NCBI GenBank assembly: GCA_030278955.1
Contig: JAOANR010000003.1
Span: 26,241,227 to 26,305,226, forward strand
From: Hygrophila difformis
Lineage: Eukaryota > Streptophyta > Magnoliopsida > Lamiales > Acanthaceae
Length of the DNA stretch: 64,000 bases
Direction of reading: 5' to 3'
Under the pieces are notes generated by a model. It searched no databases and was not told the origin of the DNA. It worked only from the letters and a program-made list of their open reading frames with translations. A program made the position numbers and the translations under genes. Below, in pieces: positions 9,997 through 22,039 of the stretch (position 1 is the stretch's first letter; each line of letters opens with the position of its first letter).

Positions 9997-12900
9997 TTGG
10001 TCATCAGAATGCCGCCCAGAGGGAGACCCAGAGCTGAGATTCCAGGGAATGCTAATGCTCCAATTGGTGCAAACCCGCCGAATCCAGAAGGTCAACCTAA
10101 CCCTGCTCCTAACGCAATGGATGAACGACTGAGGACAGTTGAGCAAGTCCTCATTGCCTTAGGAAACGCGAAAGTTAATCGAGCACAGGCAGCAGTGCCA
10201 CCCCCAGCAGCTCGAATAAATTACTTGGCGATGGTAAATCCTTACCAACCGCCCCACTATGAGGGACAGGAGGATCCCACAAAGCTGGAAGACTGGATCA
10301 GGACTTTTGACAAGCTGCTAAATGCCGTCAGGTGTCCCGAAAACGAGAAAGTTGGAGTGGCCGTATACTATTTAAGTGGAGAAGCTGACGAATGGTGGCA
10401 AAACCACCAAGAAGGACTTGCCGATGGCGAACACGCCTATTTCTGGGAAGAATTTAAGGAGATGATGAGGGAAAGGTTTTATCCCCTCAGCACAAAAACT
10501 GCTAAGTATGAGGAATTCATTGATCTCTGTCAAGGCACCCAGACAGTTCAAGAATACTACGCAAAGTTTAAGGAGCTCGTCCGTTTCGCTCCAAGACTGG
10601 TACCGACTGATGCTGACAAGGCCCAGAAGTTTGAAATGGGGCTGAACCTCAGCATCAGAGAGATCTTAGTTGGCGGACAGCACACAACTCTGCAGGCTGT
10701 TTACGATCGTGCAGTGGCAATTGCACGAGTGCAACAGCTGAAGCGCAAGGACCATGGAGAGACGAGCAAGGGCCTAAATAACTTTGATAAGAAGAACTGG
10801 AACAATAACACTGGAAATCACTTCAGAATGGGAAATGACCAAGGAAGAAATGACGGTCAGAAGAGGCCAGATAACAGAGAGTTCAATCGAGGAGGCCAAG
10901 GAAACCGGAGGCTGGATAACCTGGGCACCTTCATACCCAGATGCCAGAAGTGCGACATTCCGCACTTGGTGCGTGAATGCCCAAGACCGGGGCATTGTTA
11001 CCGGTGTGGCCGAGAAGGCCATATGAAAAAGGAGTGCTGGACGAGGGAGGACCGCATTGACAAGAGGTTGGACCTTTTGAACCGTCCTCAGGGAAACAGA
11101 CCAGCTGGGCCAAACCAGCAGGACAACCAAGGACAGAGGTTCCCGCAGGCACAGAGGCCACCTCAGAATCCAAACCAGCATGGGAATCAAGGCAGGCCAG
11201 TAGGACGCCTGAATGTGATCAATCAAGCGGACTTAGCTGCTCAAGGCGATGTGATCGAAGGTACGTTTACTGCTTTAAGCGTACCTGTCAAGGTCTTATT
11301 TGACTCAGGAGCGAGTTGCTCTTTGATTTCCACGAGAATTATATCTGTGTTAGATCTACCAGCGCCGAATAACATTAACTTAGGAATCCAATTACCATCG
11401 GGTAAGGTAGTATCGTGCTCCAAACGATACGACGGGATCCCGATAGTAATCAAAAACACTGAATTCTTTGCGAATCTCATAGAATTTGACCTTAAGGATT
11501 TCGACGTCATCTTGGGAATGAACTGGTTGACGCGATACAAGGCTATCATCGAGTGCCAAAAGCAGAAGATCTCGTTGGCAAAGAGTCGCGGGAAGAAGGT
11601 CATTTACTACATGCAGCCTCAGAAGAAGGGCGCCAAGGTAGTAAATGCAGTAAAGTTCTGCAATCTCATGCAGAAAGGATACCAACTGTACGCATGCTAC
11701 GTGCATAATCTGGAAGGCGAAGAGAGCAAGATCGACAGTATTCCCGTCGTGAACGAATACCCAGACATCTTTCCGGAAGATATCCCAGGAATGCCTCCTG
11801 AGCGGGAAGTTGAGTTCACGATCGATCTCGTACCCGGAATCGAACCGGTGTCAAAGGCACCATATCGCATGGCGCCTGCTGAGATGAAGGAGCTGAAAGA
11901 ACAACTCGAGGAGTTGTTATCAAAGGGATACATTCGGCCGAGCACATCACCATGGGGAGCACCAGTCCTGTTCGTGAAAAAGGACGGCGGACTCCGATTG
12001 TGCATCGACTACAGAGGTCTTAATCAAGTGACGATTAAGAACAAGTACCCGCTACCTAGGATCGAAGATCTCTTCGATCAGCTGAAAGGAGCGTCGGTAT
12101 TTTCAAAAGTTGATCTAAGGTCGGGATACCACCAACTGCGTATCACCGAGAAAGATATACCCAAGACAACTTTCCGAACAAGATATGGACACTACGAATT
12201 CACCGTAATGTCCTTCGGTCTGACTAATGCTCCCGCAGTATTCATGAACCTCATAAATAGTGTTTTCCGAGAGTTACTAGACTCATGTGTTGTCGTATTC
12301 ATCGATGACATCCTAGTTTACTCAAGGAATGAAGAAGAGCATCGAAGACATTTGCACCAAGTACTCGGACTTTTGAGGAAAAATCAACTCTACGCGAAAC
12401 TGTCAAAGTGCGAGTTTTGGAAGAAAGAAGTTGCCTTTCTAGGTCATATAGTATCGGCTAAAGGAGTATCAGTCGACCCGGCAAAGATATCGGCAGTGTC
12501 TGATTGGCCGGCACCAACAAACCAGACTGAGGTAAGAAGTTTCCTAGGACTAGCCGGATACTACCGAAGATTTGTGAAAGACTTTTCAAAGATTGAGAGA
12601 CCAATGACCCAATTGCTGAAGAAAGGATTGAAGTTCGAATGGACAGCTGAGTGTGAGCAGTCATTCCGAGAGCTTAAGGGGAGACTCACATCAGCACCGG
12701 TTTTAGCATTGCCATCAGAGGCTGAGGATTATGAGGTGTACAGTGACGCCTCGAAAGAAGGTCTTGGTTGCGTGCTAATGCAAAACCATAGGGTGATTGC
12801 TTATGCATCAAGGCAACTCAAGCCACACGAAGGAAACTACCCGACACATGATCTGGAACTAGCAGCGGTAGTGTTCGCTCTTAAGATCTGGCGACACTAC

Positions 12901-13554
12901 CTATATGGACGAACTTGTCGGATGTTTACAGATCACAAGAGCCTCAAGTATATATTTACTCAGAAAGAGTTAAATATGAGGCAGAGGAGATGGCTCGAGC
13001 TGATCAAGGATTACGATCTGGATATAGCCTACCATGAAGGCAAGGCGAACGTCGTTGCGGACACGTTGAGTCGCAAGACGAGGCACACGGCGAACACACT
13101 CATTCTACCTTCAGGACTGTATATGGACCTAGCTAAGTTGGATACTGAACTAGTTCATTATGGGATCATGGTAGAAACAGTGAACGCCATAACATTTGAA
13201 TCTACCGTATTTGACGAGATTCGAGAAGCCCAACCGGACGACGAGAATCTCCAGAGAATCAAAGAAAAGATAGGTGAGGGAAAGGCGGTAGGATTCACGA
13301 TCCATGAGGACGGAAGTATCCGTTTTAAAGGAAGATGGTGCATTCCTCATAAGTGCGAGGAACTGAAGAGAAAACTCATGGAAGAAGGCCACAGTACACC
13401 TTATTCAGTCCACCCTGGTGGGGATAAGTTGTACAAGGACTTAAAGAAAATCTACTGGTGGCCGCGGATGAAGAAGGATGTTGCCGACTTTGTGGCTAAG
13501 TGCATAACCTGCCAGAAGGTGAAGGCAGTGAGGCAAAAACCGTTAGGTTGGTAA
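9997..13554 (+). CDS. Tekay Gag-Pol: Gag, protease, RT, RNase H, integrase N-terminus
   Basis: An 1185-codon frame. The likely start is the second Met at 10009 (MPPRGRPR). Gag capsid occupies about residues 75-250. Two cysteine-rich knuckles follow: [13 protein letters not shown] from residue 316 and the canonical [14 protein letters not shown] from residue 334. Protease has DSGAS at about 436. RT has FIDD with aspartates near 770-771 and the usual upstream blocks ([24 protein letters not shown]). RNase H has YSDAS near 917. The integrase zinc-binding part (H..H near 1132, then CITC) comes last. The frame stops at 13552-13554, and the rest of integrase continues in another frame from 13500, so a one-base frameshift lies near 13545. 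The protein would act in cytoplasmic particles. Confidence 0.9.
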   Translation: MVIRMPPRGRPRAEIPGNANAPIGANPPNPEGQPNPAPNAMDERLRTVEQVLIALGNAKVNRAQAAVPPPAARINYLAMVNPYQPPHYEGQEDPTKLEDWIRTFDKLLNAVRCPENEKVGVAVYYLSGEADEWWQNHQEGLADGEHAYFWEEFKEMMRERFYPLSTKTAKYEEFIDLCQGTQTVQEYYAKFKELVRFAPRLVPTDADKAQKFEMGLNLSIREILVGGQHTTLQAVYDRAVAIARVQQLKRKDHGETSKGLNNFDKKNWNNNTGNHFRMGNDQGRNDGQKRPDNREFNRGGQGNRRLDNLGTFIPRCQKCDIPHLVRECPRPGHCYRCGREGHMKKECWTREDRIDKRLDLLNRPQGNRPAGPNQQDNQGQRFPQAQRPPQNPNQHGNQGRPVGRLNVINQADLAAQGDVIEGTFTALSVPVKVLFDSGASCSLISTRIISVLDLPAPNNINLGIQLPSGKVVSCSKRYDGIPIVIKNTEFFANLIEFDLKDFDVILGMNWLTRYKAIIECQKQKISLAKSRGKKVIYYMQPQKKGAKVVNAVKFCNLMQKGYQLYACYVHNLEGEESKIDSIPVVNEYPDIFPEDIPGMPPEREVEFTIDLVPGIEPVSKAPYRMAPAEMKELKEQLEELLSKGYIRPSTSPWGAPVLFVKKDGGLRLCIDYRGLNQVTIKNKYPLPRIEDLFDQLKGASVFSKVDLRSGYHQLRITEKDIPKTTFRTRYGHYEFTVMSFGLTNAPAVFMNLINSVFRELLDSCVVVFIDDILVYSRNEEEHRRHLHQVLGLLRKNQLYAKLSKCEFWKKEVAFLGHIVSAKGVSVDPAKISAVSDWPAPTNQTEVRSFLGLAGYYRRFVKDFSKIERPMTQLLKKGLKFEWTAECEQSFRELKGRLTSAPVLALPSEAEDYEVYSDASKEGLGCVLMQNHRVIAYASRQLKPHEGNYPTHDLELAAVVFALKIWRHYLYGRTCRMFTDHKSLKYIFTQKELNMRQRRWLELIKDYDLDIAYHEGKANVVADTLSRKTRHTANTLILPSGLYMDLAKLDTELVHYGIMVETVNAITFESTVFDEIREAQPDDENLQRIKEKIGEGKAVGFTIHEDGSIRFKGRWCIPHKCEELKRKLMEEGHSTPYSVHPGGDKLYKDLKKIYWWPRMKKDVADFVAKCITCQKVKAVRQKPLGW

Positions 13555-14663
13555 AACCATTGGAGATCCCAAGCTGGAAATGGGACAGCATCTCCATGGA
13601 TTTTGTTTCGGGGTTACCAAGATCTCCCCGAGGAATGAATAAGATTTGGGTAATAGTTGATCGGTTAACAAAGACCGCCATTTTCATACCAATGAAGGAA
13701 AATTGGTCGATGGATCAACTAACTAAGGCATACATCGAGAACGTGGTCCGAAGGCACGGAGTACCACATGATATTATCTCAGACCGAGATAGTAGATTCG
13801 TCTCCAACTTCTGGACTAAACTACAAGAAGCCTTAGGAACCCAAATCAAGATGAGCACAGCATTTCATCCAATGACGGACGGTCAGACTGAGCGCACGAT
13901 TCAGACGCTTGAGGACATGCTAAGAGCGTGCGTACTCGAATTCAAGGGAAGTTGGGAAGACCACTTGCCGTTAATTGAATTCTCGTACAACAACAGTCAT
14001 CACGCTAGCATTGGCATGGCACCATTCGAAGCGCTCTATGGACGAAAGTGTCGCAGTCCGTTGTGTTGGACGAAAGATGATAATTCGATAGTTGTTGGGC
14101 CGCAACTCATTGAGGATATGAACAGAAAAATCAAGGTGGTTCAACAGAAAATGAAGGCCGCACAAGACAGGCAGAAGAGTTACGCCGACACTAGGCGGCA
14201 AGAGTTGGAATTTGAGGTGGGAGACAAGGTCATGCTGAAAGTGTCGCCCATGAAGGGGGTGATGCGATTCGGTAAACGAGGAAAGCTGAGTCCTCGCTAC
14301 ATCGGTCCGTACGAGATTCTGGATTGCGTAGGTAACCTGGCTTATCGTTTGGCACTTCCACCAGAATTGTCGCGAGTGCACGACGTATTTCACGTTTCTC
14401 AATTGAAGAAATACGTGCACGACCCAACTCATGTTTTGCAACCCGCCGTGATTGAGCAAGATGACGACCTGACATACGAGGAGTATCCGATCGAGATACT
14501 TGATGTCAAGGAAAGGGTCACAAGGAACAAGACTGTGAGGATGGTGAAGATCATATGGTCAAATCATGGCACTGAGGAAGCGAAGTGGGAATTGGAAGCG
14601 GATATGAAGCAGAAATATCCCAACCTTTTCCGAAGCGGCTCAGGAGCAGTTATGGGGGCATAA
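13500..14663 (+). pseudogene. Tekay integrase core and chromodomain, frame-shifted continuation of Gag-Pol
   Basis: 387 codons, overlapping the end of the upstream frame. The integrase core shows DFVSGLPRS (first acidic residue), IISDRDSRF (second) and TDGQTERTIQ (the acidic residue after the Gln). The C-terminal region includes GPYEILDCVGNLAYRLALP and HDVFHVSQLKKY. The last 60 residues contain a chromodomain-like fold (YPIEILDVKERV, VKIIWSNHG, AKWELEADMKQKYP), typical of chromoviruses and thought to guide integration to chromatin. The three catalytic residues look intact. Only the frameshift separates this part from the rest of Pol. Confidence 0.9.
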
Positions 14664-14823
14664 CTACAGTCCTAAGGGGGAGAGGATGTGACACCCCGCA
14701 CAAAGTCGTCGCGTACCGAGGTAAGAATTTTAAATTGTAAGCCTCAATAATTTCTTTGTGCCAATTAATTTCCGAAGTACGACCCAACTTCGAGGACGAA
14801 GTTGATTTCTAAGGAGGGTAGAC
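14664..14823 (+). other. Polypurine region of the Tekay element, two LTR-start-like junctions
   Basis: The true junction is aaggagggtaga (14811-14822) before TGTAATACC at 14824. A second candidate lies upstream: aagggggagagga (14675-14687) followed by TGTGACACCCCGC at 14688, which looks like another plant gypsy LTR start. Only 136 bp separate the two. Confidence 0.7.
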
Positions 14824-17376
14824 TGTAATACCCGAGAAATCAACATCGAGTATTAAATCCGAAAATTAATTAATTGGATTTAACTATTGCAACCGAAATA
14901 ATTTCGAGAGAGTGGAATTAAACATTTTTCGGACGATAGCAACTCGAAGAGAGTTATCGGATTATCCAACAATCATGGATAATCCATGTATGATTTTTAG
15001 AGATTAAAAATCATTTAAAAAAAAAAGAGAGAGAGAGAAGGGCCGCAGCCTGGTGGTGGCGCGGTGGCGCGCCACCAGCGCGCCACCACCTTAGTAGCAG
15101 CGTTTTGAAACGCTGCTACGCGTTTCATGCGTTGTAGAGCCATTATGTCGAGCTTGGTTCATAGAATCGAGCCACAAGCTTGTCTCAGACTTTGGGGGTG
15201 TATTGGGACTCCATTTGGACGAATCTAGAAGCTTCTAGAACACCTACATAGTTGGAAGTGTGGAGGATACATGAACTTAGTGGATAATTTGAACCTTGAT
15301 TGTGTAGGGGGATTGGATAGAGGTTGGTGGCTCCAATTTCGAGCTAGACCATCATAAATCTTTTGTGGCTTTTCCAGGTACATTAAGGTACCCATTGGGA
15401 CTGCATTCCCTCCTTAATCTATCCAAAATCAGTCTAAACACTCCACCAAATCTTCTAATCCGAAAATCAACATTTCATTTGAGTGTTAGGTGAGTTGTGT
15501 TGAGAGTTCTACCATTCCAAGGAGTGTTGGACGAATCCAAGCAATCCCAAGCCATTCCTCAAGTGTTGGTAAGGCCTCTAGTCCATTCCTAGTCCTTAAA
15601 CTCGGATCTTTTCTCTTCTCATTAGGAAACTTCTTCTACGTCTCTCAAATAGGATCATTCGGTTGAAGGAGTGTTCGTGGGGACTGTTTTGGCCAACTCC
15701 CAAGCAACAACCAAAGGATTTTTTGATCTTAATCTCTTACCAAGTAAGTTAGTGTTGTGCCTTTCAAATTTTATAGCTTTTGGTTGAGTATTCATCGAGA
15801 TACAACTCGAAATCCATCTCTTGCCAAATATGTGTTTTAGGGTTTCTTTAGGATAGTTTCTTTTGTTCCTCTTTGTTCGTCTAGATCCGCTCATTTTTGG
15901 GGAAACTTTTCTAAATGAAAAACGTTCCTAACACCTTGAATATGATCTCTGTAAATTTTCATAATTTTTGGACATGATTTGGGCGATGAAAAAACATCTG
16001 GTATTTTCTGAGTTTATGGTGACAGTTTTAATATCATGGTGTGGATAGATTTTGTTGTTCGTATTACTCCTGTTTACGATCGTTTTTTATGGATGATTTC
16101 TTCATGAAAGTTGTTCATTTATGTGTCTAGTTTATCCCTGTAAAATGTCAGAATTTTTTAATCACTCTTGGATTTGTTATGATTTTCTAAAGGAACTGTG
16201 GTCGAAGTAGACAGTAAACTCTTATGCTTTTGAAAAATGAATTCTGAAATGATTTTTTTAAGCCACTTAGAGTCCGAATTTGAAGTAGCTTATTTCTATA
16301 AAATATGTTCATTTGGGTGTTTTCTAGCTCCTATAAAAATTTCGGAATTTTTGAAAATATTTTACTAAGTTTCCAAGTTCGATTTCTGAAACTGCCAGTG
16401 GTGATTCTTTGTCGGTAAAATTGTACTTATGTATTTTGATGATGTACGAGTCGATTGACACTCGTTTTTGGAATATATGATATCCGGAATTATGTGGTAT
16501 TGTAAAGTGTGAAATTATGACTTTTAAACTTTGTAAGTTTTGATCGAGTGGGATGCCCGACGTTTTAGAGGGTAAGTGCACTTGGCGTGAGCTCGTTGGG
16601 CCTCCCCCTCTTTTTGTGTGGCCAAAACGGCGCATATGATATTGTGGTTTCGTGTTAGTAAGAGTCTATACTCCTAGATGTATCCGTATGGGTTGTCTAG
16701 GGCTCCGGAGCGGTCTGTATAGGGTCACTGCTTTCACATCCCTCGTGGGTACGAGTCCCAGAGGTGGGTTGATTCGAAAGGGCTTAGGCCTAGAATCGTA
16801 TTAATGGAGGCCTTGTGGGTGTAAGTCCCCAAGGTCATATTTGGTGTCCTCGATCAAAATGAGCATTGGTAATGGTGTAATTGGTAGAGTGAAAGAATTT
16901 CCGTAAATTATTCTTCACGCTTATTTTAAAGATTAAATTCCTATCTTTTATTACTCTTCTAAAAACTTTAAATTTTGTTATGCTATGCATTAACTTACGC
17001 AGTACTGTTGTACTGATAATTTGTTGTTTTCCCTTTTTTGCAGAGTAAGTCATGGCACTACGGGATGGGATTTTTCGAAGAAAGAACTTGTCGCACTTAT
17101 TTTACTTTAAATTTCTCGTATTGGACTTGGAACGATGAACTTTGGTTTTGGCCGTCTGTTTGGCCCTATTTTGCTTCTGCACTGCTATTACTTTTATGCA
17201 TGTGATACTCTGAATTGATTTTGCTTCGGGCATATTTGAATGGATTTTAAACTGTTTGAAATTTGGTACAACTTAGTCTTAGCATTTTTCTAAATAAGCT
17301 CGACTTGGTTCGTGTCTTGTTTAGAAAGGTGTGGCGGTAATGCCCTGGCCTGGGTGATCAAATCCGGGGTGTTACA
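14824..17376 (+). repeat. 3' LTR of the Tekay element (2553 bp)
   Basis: Same ends as the 5' LTR. Followed directly by the right target duplication tagag at 17377-17381. Confidence 0.93.
15052..15119 (+). repeat. Two adjacent hairpins in the Tekay 3' LTR
   Basis: 15052-15090 folds back on itself (ggtggtggcgc against gcgcgccaccacc). 15094-15119 is a perfect 12-bp inverted repeat with a 2-base loop (arm gtagcagcgttt). Confidence 0.8.
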
Positions 17377-17381
17377 TAGAG
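17377..17381 (+). repeat. Target site duplication tagag, right copy
   Basis: Matches 6398-6402. The sequence after it (gaacaaaatataggcc) continues the LTR of element 2. Confidence 0.95.
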
Positions 17382-18565
17382 GAACAAAATATAGGCCTTG
17401 GTTAATTTCTAAGGTAGGGTTGAGTATTCTTTCAATTACTATCCTCTCCCACCAAAGCCTAGCATTGAGTCTTGAGTGATTACATTCGGAATAAATCTTC
17501 ACAGGTCTGTTCCACTCAGTTTGTATCTCATAACTAACCGGATGTTATAAGTCCTATGGCTTACTGATATTTGGGAAGTTCTAAATCTGCATCTGGTCAC
17601 CAAGACCAGGGGCTCTTTTATACTAACGGAATGAGATAGCTTTTGAAACTTCCGAGTGATAGGTTTTTAAATGCTTTCTTTACTGCTTATGTTTAAAGGC
17701 TTTTGTAGAGGTCACTCGGAAGAATTAGAGGTTGGCCGCCGGTTGTAAGGTTTATGAGTTGTGGATTAGTTCGGGATTATATTTAGACTTTGGGTGTGAC
17801 AAGGGGGATGATAGGAGTACTTGGCATGTCAACTAATGATGTGTTAGGTGTTGCTTATCCACCATGGAGAAATAACATACCTCGGCAGGGGGAGTTATTA
17901 ATCAGTGGTATCTCAGAAATTGAGGTCTTAAGAGCATGTAAATTCTGACTGTAAGTACCCGTCTGTTAAAGGGAACATAGTGTAGAAAACATGAGAGTTA
18001 GCTAACTGATGAATTATCCCAAACAAAGATCTGTGTAATAAAAGTGGGAGTTTAATTATTGTTTCATCTGAAATCTTGTCCAATCTTTATTATTTTCTTC
18101 CTGTCCCTTCTGTCACATTTTAAATTTGCTTTCATAGAATAATTTTATCTGATTTCTTAGTGTAATTTTCATTGCTTTCTTAGAATAAATTTAATTGCTT
18201 TTTATACTAATTTTATTGTGCTTTGTAGAATAATTTTAATGCTTTCATAATCTAGTTTAAATTATGTCAAATAGTTGTTAGAAACCAATGCAAAACCTGA
18301 AACGAGTAACCGAGTGGAAAATCTTAGTAAACGACGTGGGCCCTGCTTCTATCGGACATCCTCCAGTGAATGATCCGGTCTTACTATAAATTACTGCAAT
18401 TTTTGACACCGTGCGCTTTCGGGCCACAGTTTCCCACACGAGTAATAAAAAGTGACAACCTTAATATATCCTTAAACCCCTTCCATAAATCATAACTCCT
18501 TTCGTTTAATAAATTCAAACTTGATATTTTAGAAAATACTCATGTGGAAATTGTCAAAAGTTTCA
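17382..18565 (+). repeat. 5' LTR of element 2, second segment
   Basis: Continues the LTR after the Tekay insertion and matches 36284-37481. It ends in gtttca immediately before the primer site. The 3' LTR has a short duplication around 36580-36600 that is absent here. Confidence 0.9.
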
Positions 18566-18583
18566 TGGTGCCGTTACCAGGGA
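18566..18583 (+). other. Primer binding site of element 2, tRNA-Asp type
   Basis: TGGTGCCGTTACCAGGGA, a slightly diverged form of the TGGCGCCGTTGCCGGGGA sequence used by Athila/Tat-group elements. It directly abuts the LTR end and fixes LTR length. Confidence 0.85.
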
Positions 18584-18713
18584 GGATGCAACGCCTTTTA
18601 TTAAGAGAATTACACTCCTGAGTTACTCATAGATAGTTTTTGTATATACTCTTGAACCATTACTAACCTGGGGGTTGTGCAGGTGCTGTCAAGTTGAGAT
18701 ATAAACTGCTTAT

Positions 18714-20847
18714 GCAACGGAGGAAAGATACATTGCCTGAGCTACCATTCGATCTAGAAATAGAAAGGATGCTCGACAGTTGAGGGCACAAGCAAGACTG
18801 CGAAAGGAACGGGAAGCACGGACTCGTACCTCACCTGAAACCACAAGCAGTGACTTATGACATGGCAGAAAACCAAGACATTCCCCCGATCTTACCCATA
18901 GACCAACCACCCATCCATAACCAACCACCAAATAACCCTGGCAATGGAGCTGATGGGGGTATGGTAGAACATCCAAATCGTGATAACGAGAAGGAGAATC
19001 TACCTAATCTTGATCAGCAACATTACCAGCAATTCCACCAACAACCGCCACCACCTCCAATCCAATATAACCACCAAAACCTAAACATACCAAACCAGCA
19101 ATACCAGAATCAACCCTTCGATCAAGACCAGTTTCAGAACAACCCTCAAGAGCCAGACAACATGTTCCAACAGAATCCCAATTACCACCAGCAATACCAA
19201 GATCAAGCAGAGTAAGGAAATCAGCAACAACAGGCAGCAGCTGACTTTATGCAGCCTATTGTGGAGCCTTATCTGAATAGGCCCGGGAGAGCACAATTTG
19301 CCGCCCGCAATTTCGAGCTTAAACCTGCACTAATCAACTTGGTGCAGAATAATCAATTTTGCGGTGCAAATCATGAGGACCCTCATGATCATCTTCAAAC
19401 TTTCCTAGAGCTCTGCGATACGATAAAAAATCAGGGGGTATCCTCTGATGCTATAAGACTGATGTTGTTTCCTTTCTCATTGTTTAATGGAGCCAGGGAT
19501 TGGTATAAGTAATTGCCTATCAACCAGAGAAGCACATGGGCAGATCTGGTGAGGAGTTTTCTGTTGAAATACTTCCCTGAATCAAAAGTGGAGGAAGGAC
19601 GAGCAAAAATTGGAGAATTCAAAATGAAGCTGGATGAGTCACTTTATGATGCCAAAAAGATGTTCTTCAACCTCTTGAGGAGATGCCCCCAACATGGATA
19701 CCAACCATGGGAGCAGTTGAGAAAATTCTACGGAGGACTCACCCACTCATGGCGAATGATGCTAGATGCCGCTGGAGGAAGACACTTACTCCACTTGCCC
19801 ATGGACCAAGCATGGGAAAAGATTGAGACCATGTCTGTTAACAGATCTGTGCTGAACACTGATGAGAGGAAGACTGACCCTCCTAGAAAAGTTTTTGTTG
19901 TAAGTGAAGGTAAAACAGACTTTGAAAAATTACAGGAACAGGTAGCCGCGATTCAGCTGGGTCAGGATACAGGAAAGGGTACTGTACAGGCAGGAGCTTC
20001 TTCAAGCCAAGCACAACCACAGCAATCGGAAGCTGTTTGCAGGCTGTGTCAGGGAGCACATCCAACTGATACATGCCAACAAATAGCTACCGAAAGCTGT
20101 AACTATGCCGGAAACTACCAGAACCGCCATCCCAACCTATCCTACTCAAATAACAATGCACTCAATGCGCATTTGTTATCTCAGCCTACCCAGTTTGCCC
20201 ACCAAAACCAACAGCAAAACTTCCGGCCACAGAATCAAGGATTTGTTCAACAGAGAGTACAGAACTTCCAGAATCACAATCAGAATTTCCAGCCCCATAT
20301 CCAACAAAGACCCAACCAAAACCAAGGCCAAAACTTCCAAAATTTCCAAGCCCAACCTAATCAGAACCAGCAATTCAATCAAAAGCCACCATCTCGTCTG
20401 GAGAACATGATGACCGAGTTTATTTCCAACCAAAGGGAGATAAACCAGCAACTACAGTCATCAATTAAGAATGTGGAAACACAAGTCACTCAGCTGGCGA
20501 AAGAACTGCAGAATAGGGGGAAGGGAACACTACCAAGCAGTACTGAAACCAACCCGCAATGTAAAGCAATCACATTGCGGGGAGGTAAGACTCTGAAGGG
20601 GAATGTTGGGTCCGGGAAGAAAAAGGCTGTAAAGGGAAAGGATTCAGTGGAGGTTGAGAAGGAAAAGGAAAAGATTGAAGGAGAAGAAAGTGTTGAACTG
20701 GTAAAGGACAAATCAGATTCAGCTAATTCGCAGACTGAAGCTGCAGTTGAAGCTGATAAGGGTACGGGTGAAGGTACAACTTCCTTCTCTTTACCACCAA
20801 AAATTGATAATAATAATGCCAAGGGTGCCATACCCGGCACGTCTTAA
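18714..20847 (+). pseudogene. Athila-like gag of element 2
   Basis: The first ATG in the leader is at 18714 (MQRRKDTLPELPFDLEIER), with a frameshift near 18767 before the long frame. From 18850 to 20847 one frame is broken by TAA at 19213-19215 and 19510-19512. A Gln/Pro/Asn-rich N-terminus precedes a recognisable Athila-type capsid: ARNFELKPALINLVQNNQF, EDPHDHLQTFLELCDTIK, AIRLMLFPFSLF, LLKYFPESKVEEGRAKIGEF, LRRCPQHGYQPWEQLRKFY. A second Gln/Asn-rich stretch and a Lys/Glu-rich C-terminus follow. One short cysteine motif (CRLCQGAHPTDTC) is near the middle. It would form the particle, but the stops make it non-functional. Confidence 0.85.
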
Positions 20848-22039
20848 AAATAAGGAACATGATCTTAAATTCAAGAAATTTCTGGAACGATTAAAGTCTG
20901 TAGAGATAAACATTCCTCTCGTGGAAATGATTTCAAAAATGCCCACCTACGCTAAGTTCTTGAAAGAATTGATTTCAGGGAAAAGGCGGGTAGAACAGGA
21001 GTAGGTGATCGTTCTCAACAGCACATGCAGTGCCATCGTTCAAAGGAAAATGCCAGAGAAGAAAGAAGACCCTGGATGTTGCACGCTGCCAGTACAAATT
21101 AGAAAGGCCAAAGTGAGTATGGGGCTATGTGATTTAGGATCTAGCATCAACGTGATGCCTCTAGCCATGGCAATTCGCCTAAGGCTTGGAGAGATTGAAC
21201 CAGTCAAGATGAAACTGCAACTCGCAGACAAATCAATCACCAAACCCGTAGGAATCCTCAAGGATGTGGTGGTCAAAATCGGCCAAATTCTTTTCCCGGT
21301 TGATTTCATAATTCTTGACATTGAAGGGGACTCTGAAATGCCACTTATTTTGGGACGCCCGCTTCTGGCCACTAGCGATGCATTAATTGATGCTACATCT
21401 GGAAGAGTCACATTGAGGGTCGACGACAGGGAAATCTCCTTTGACATGGAGCAGCTGCAGAAGTTCCTGGATGAGGGATCTTGTTCCATGTTTGATGTAA
21501 TAGATGGTAGGAGTGAGGATGAGAGCATAGACTCTATGACTGTGATGTCGGACAAAGTTTCAAACCAGGTACTGATGCCTGCTGGTGCCGAGCAAAGCTG
21601 CAATATCGTGCACTTCGAGGACCCTATAAATGGGGACCTTGAAGAGTTTGACGGTGTTGAATTCACTCCGGAGGAGGAGGAGAGCACCATGGACGAGGAA
21701 GTGGACCCTGTACTGACACAGGGTCCTGAAGGTAAATCTGATCTTTCACCCCCATCCGTTTCTCGCAAATTACTGCCTTCCGTTGAATGTCCGCCAGAGC
21801 TTGAACTTAAAATACTTCCGGATCATCTTAAATACGTTTTTCTCGCTGAACCTAAAAAGTTACCGGTAATTGTGTCAGCTAAGCTGACACAAGAACAAGA
21901 AAAAGCTCTGGTTGACATTCTCAAGAAATATGTACATGCAATTGGATGGACTATTTCTGATATAAAAGGAATAAGCCCCTATGTTTGCATGCACAGAAGG
22001 TTAATGGAAGAGGAGTACAAGCCCTCAAGGCAACCCTAA
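20747..22039 (+). pseudogene. Element 2 pol, protease segment
   Basis: Frame 20747-21004 ends at TAG and resumes at 21005 in the same frame until TAA at 22037. It overlaps gag by about 100 bases in a different frame. PARLKNKEHDLKFKKFLERL and PTYAKFLKELISGKRR are typical of the region before the protease in Athila pol. The retropepsin-like active site is MGLCDLGSSINVMPLAMA, with LILGRPLLATSDALIDA as the downstream motif. An acidic linker follows, then the start of RT (KGISPYVCMHR). Confidence 0.85.

Larger units (their letters stand above)
6403..17376 (+). mobile_element. Complete Tekay/Del-type chromovirus (10974 bp)
   Basis: Both LTRs start TGTAATACCCGAG and end GGGGTGTTACA, and the element is bordered by a 5-bp duplication. 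It has a tRNA-Met-type primer site, one Gag-Pol frame with a chromodomain at the C-terminus, and a polypurine tract. Chromodomain plus long LTRs point to the Tekay (Del) clade. The single clear lesion in Gag-Pol is a frameshift near 13545. The two LTRs differ by few substitutions by eye, suggesting a fairly recent insertion. Confidence 0.92.

Noticed and set aside
13971..14459. Long minus-strand frame opposite Tekay integrase
   Set aside because: Shadow of the coding strand; no domain and no promoter evidence. The same applies to minus-strand frames at 10774-11226, 21040-21768 and 28902-29486.
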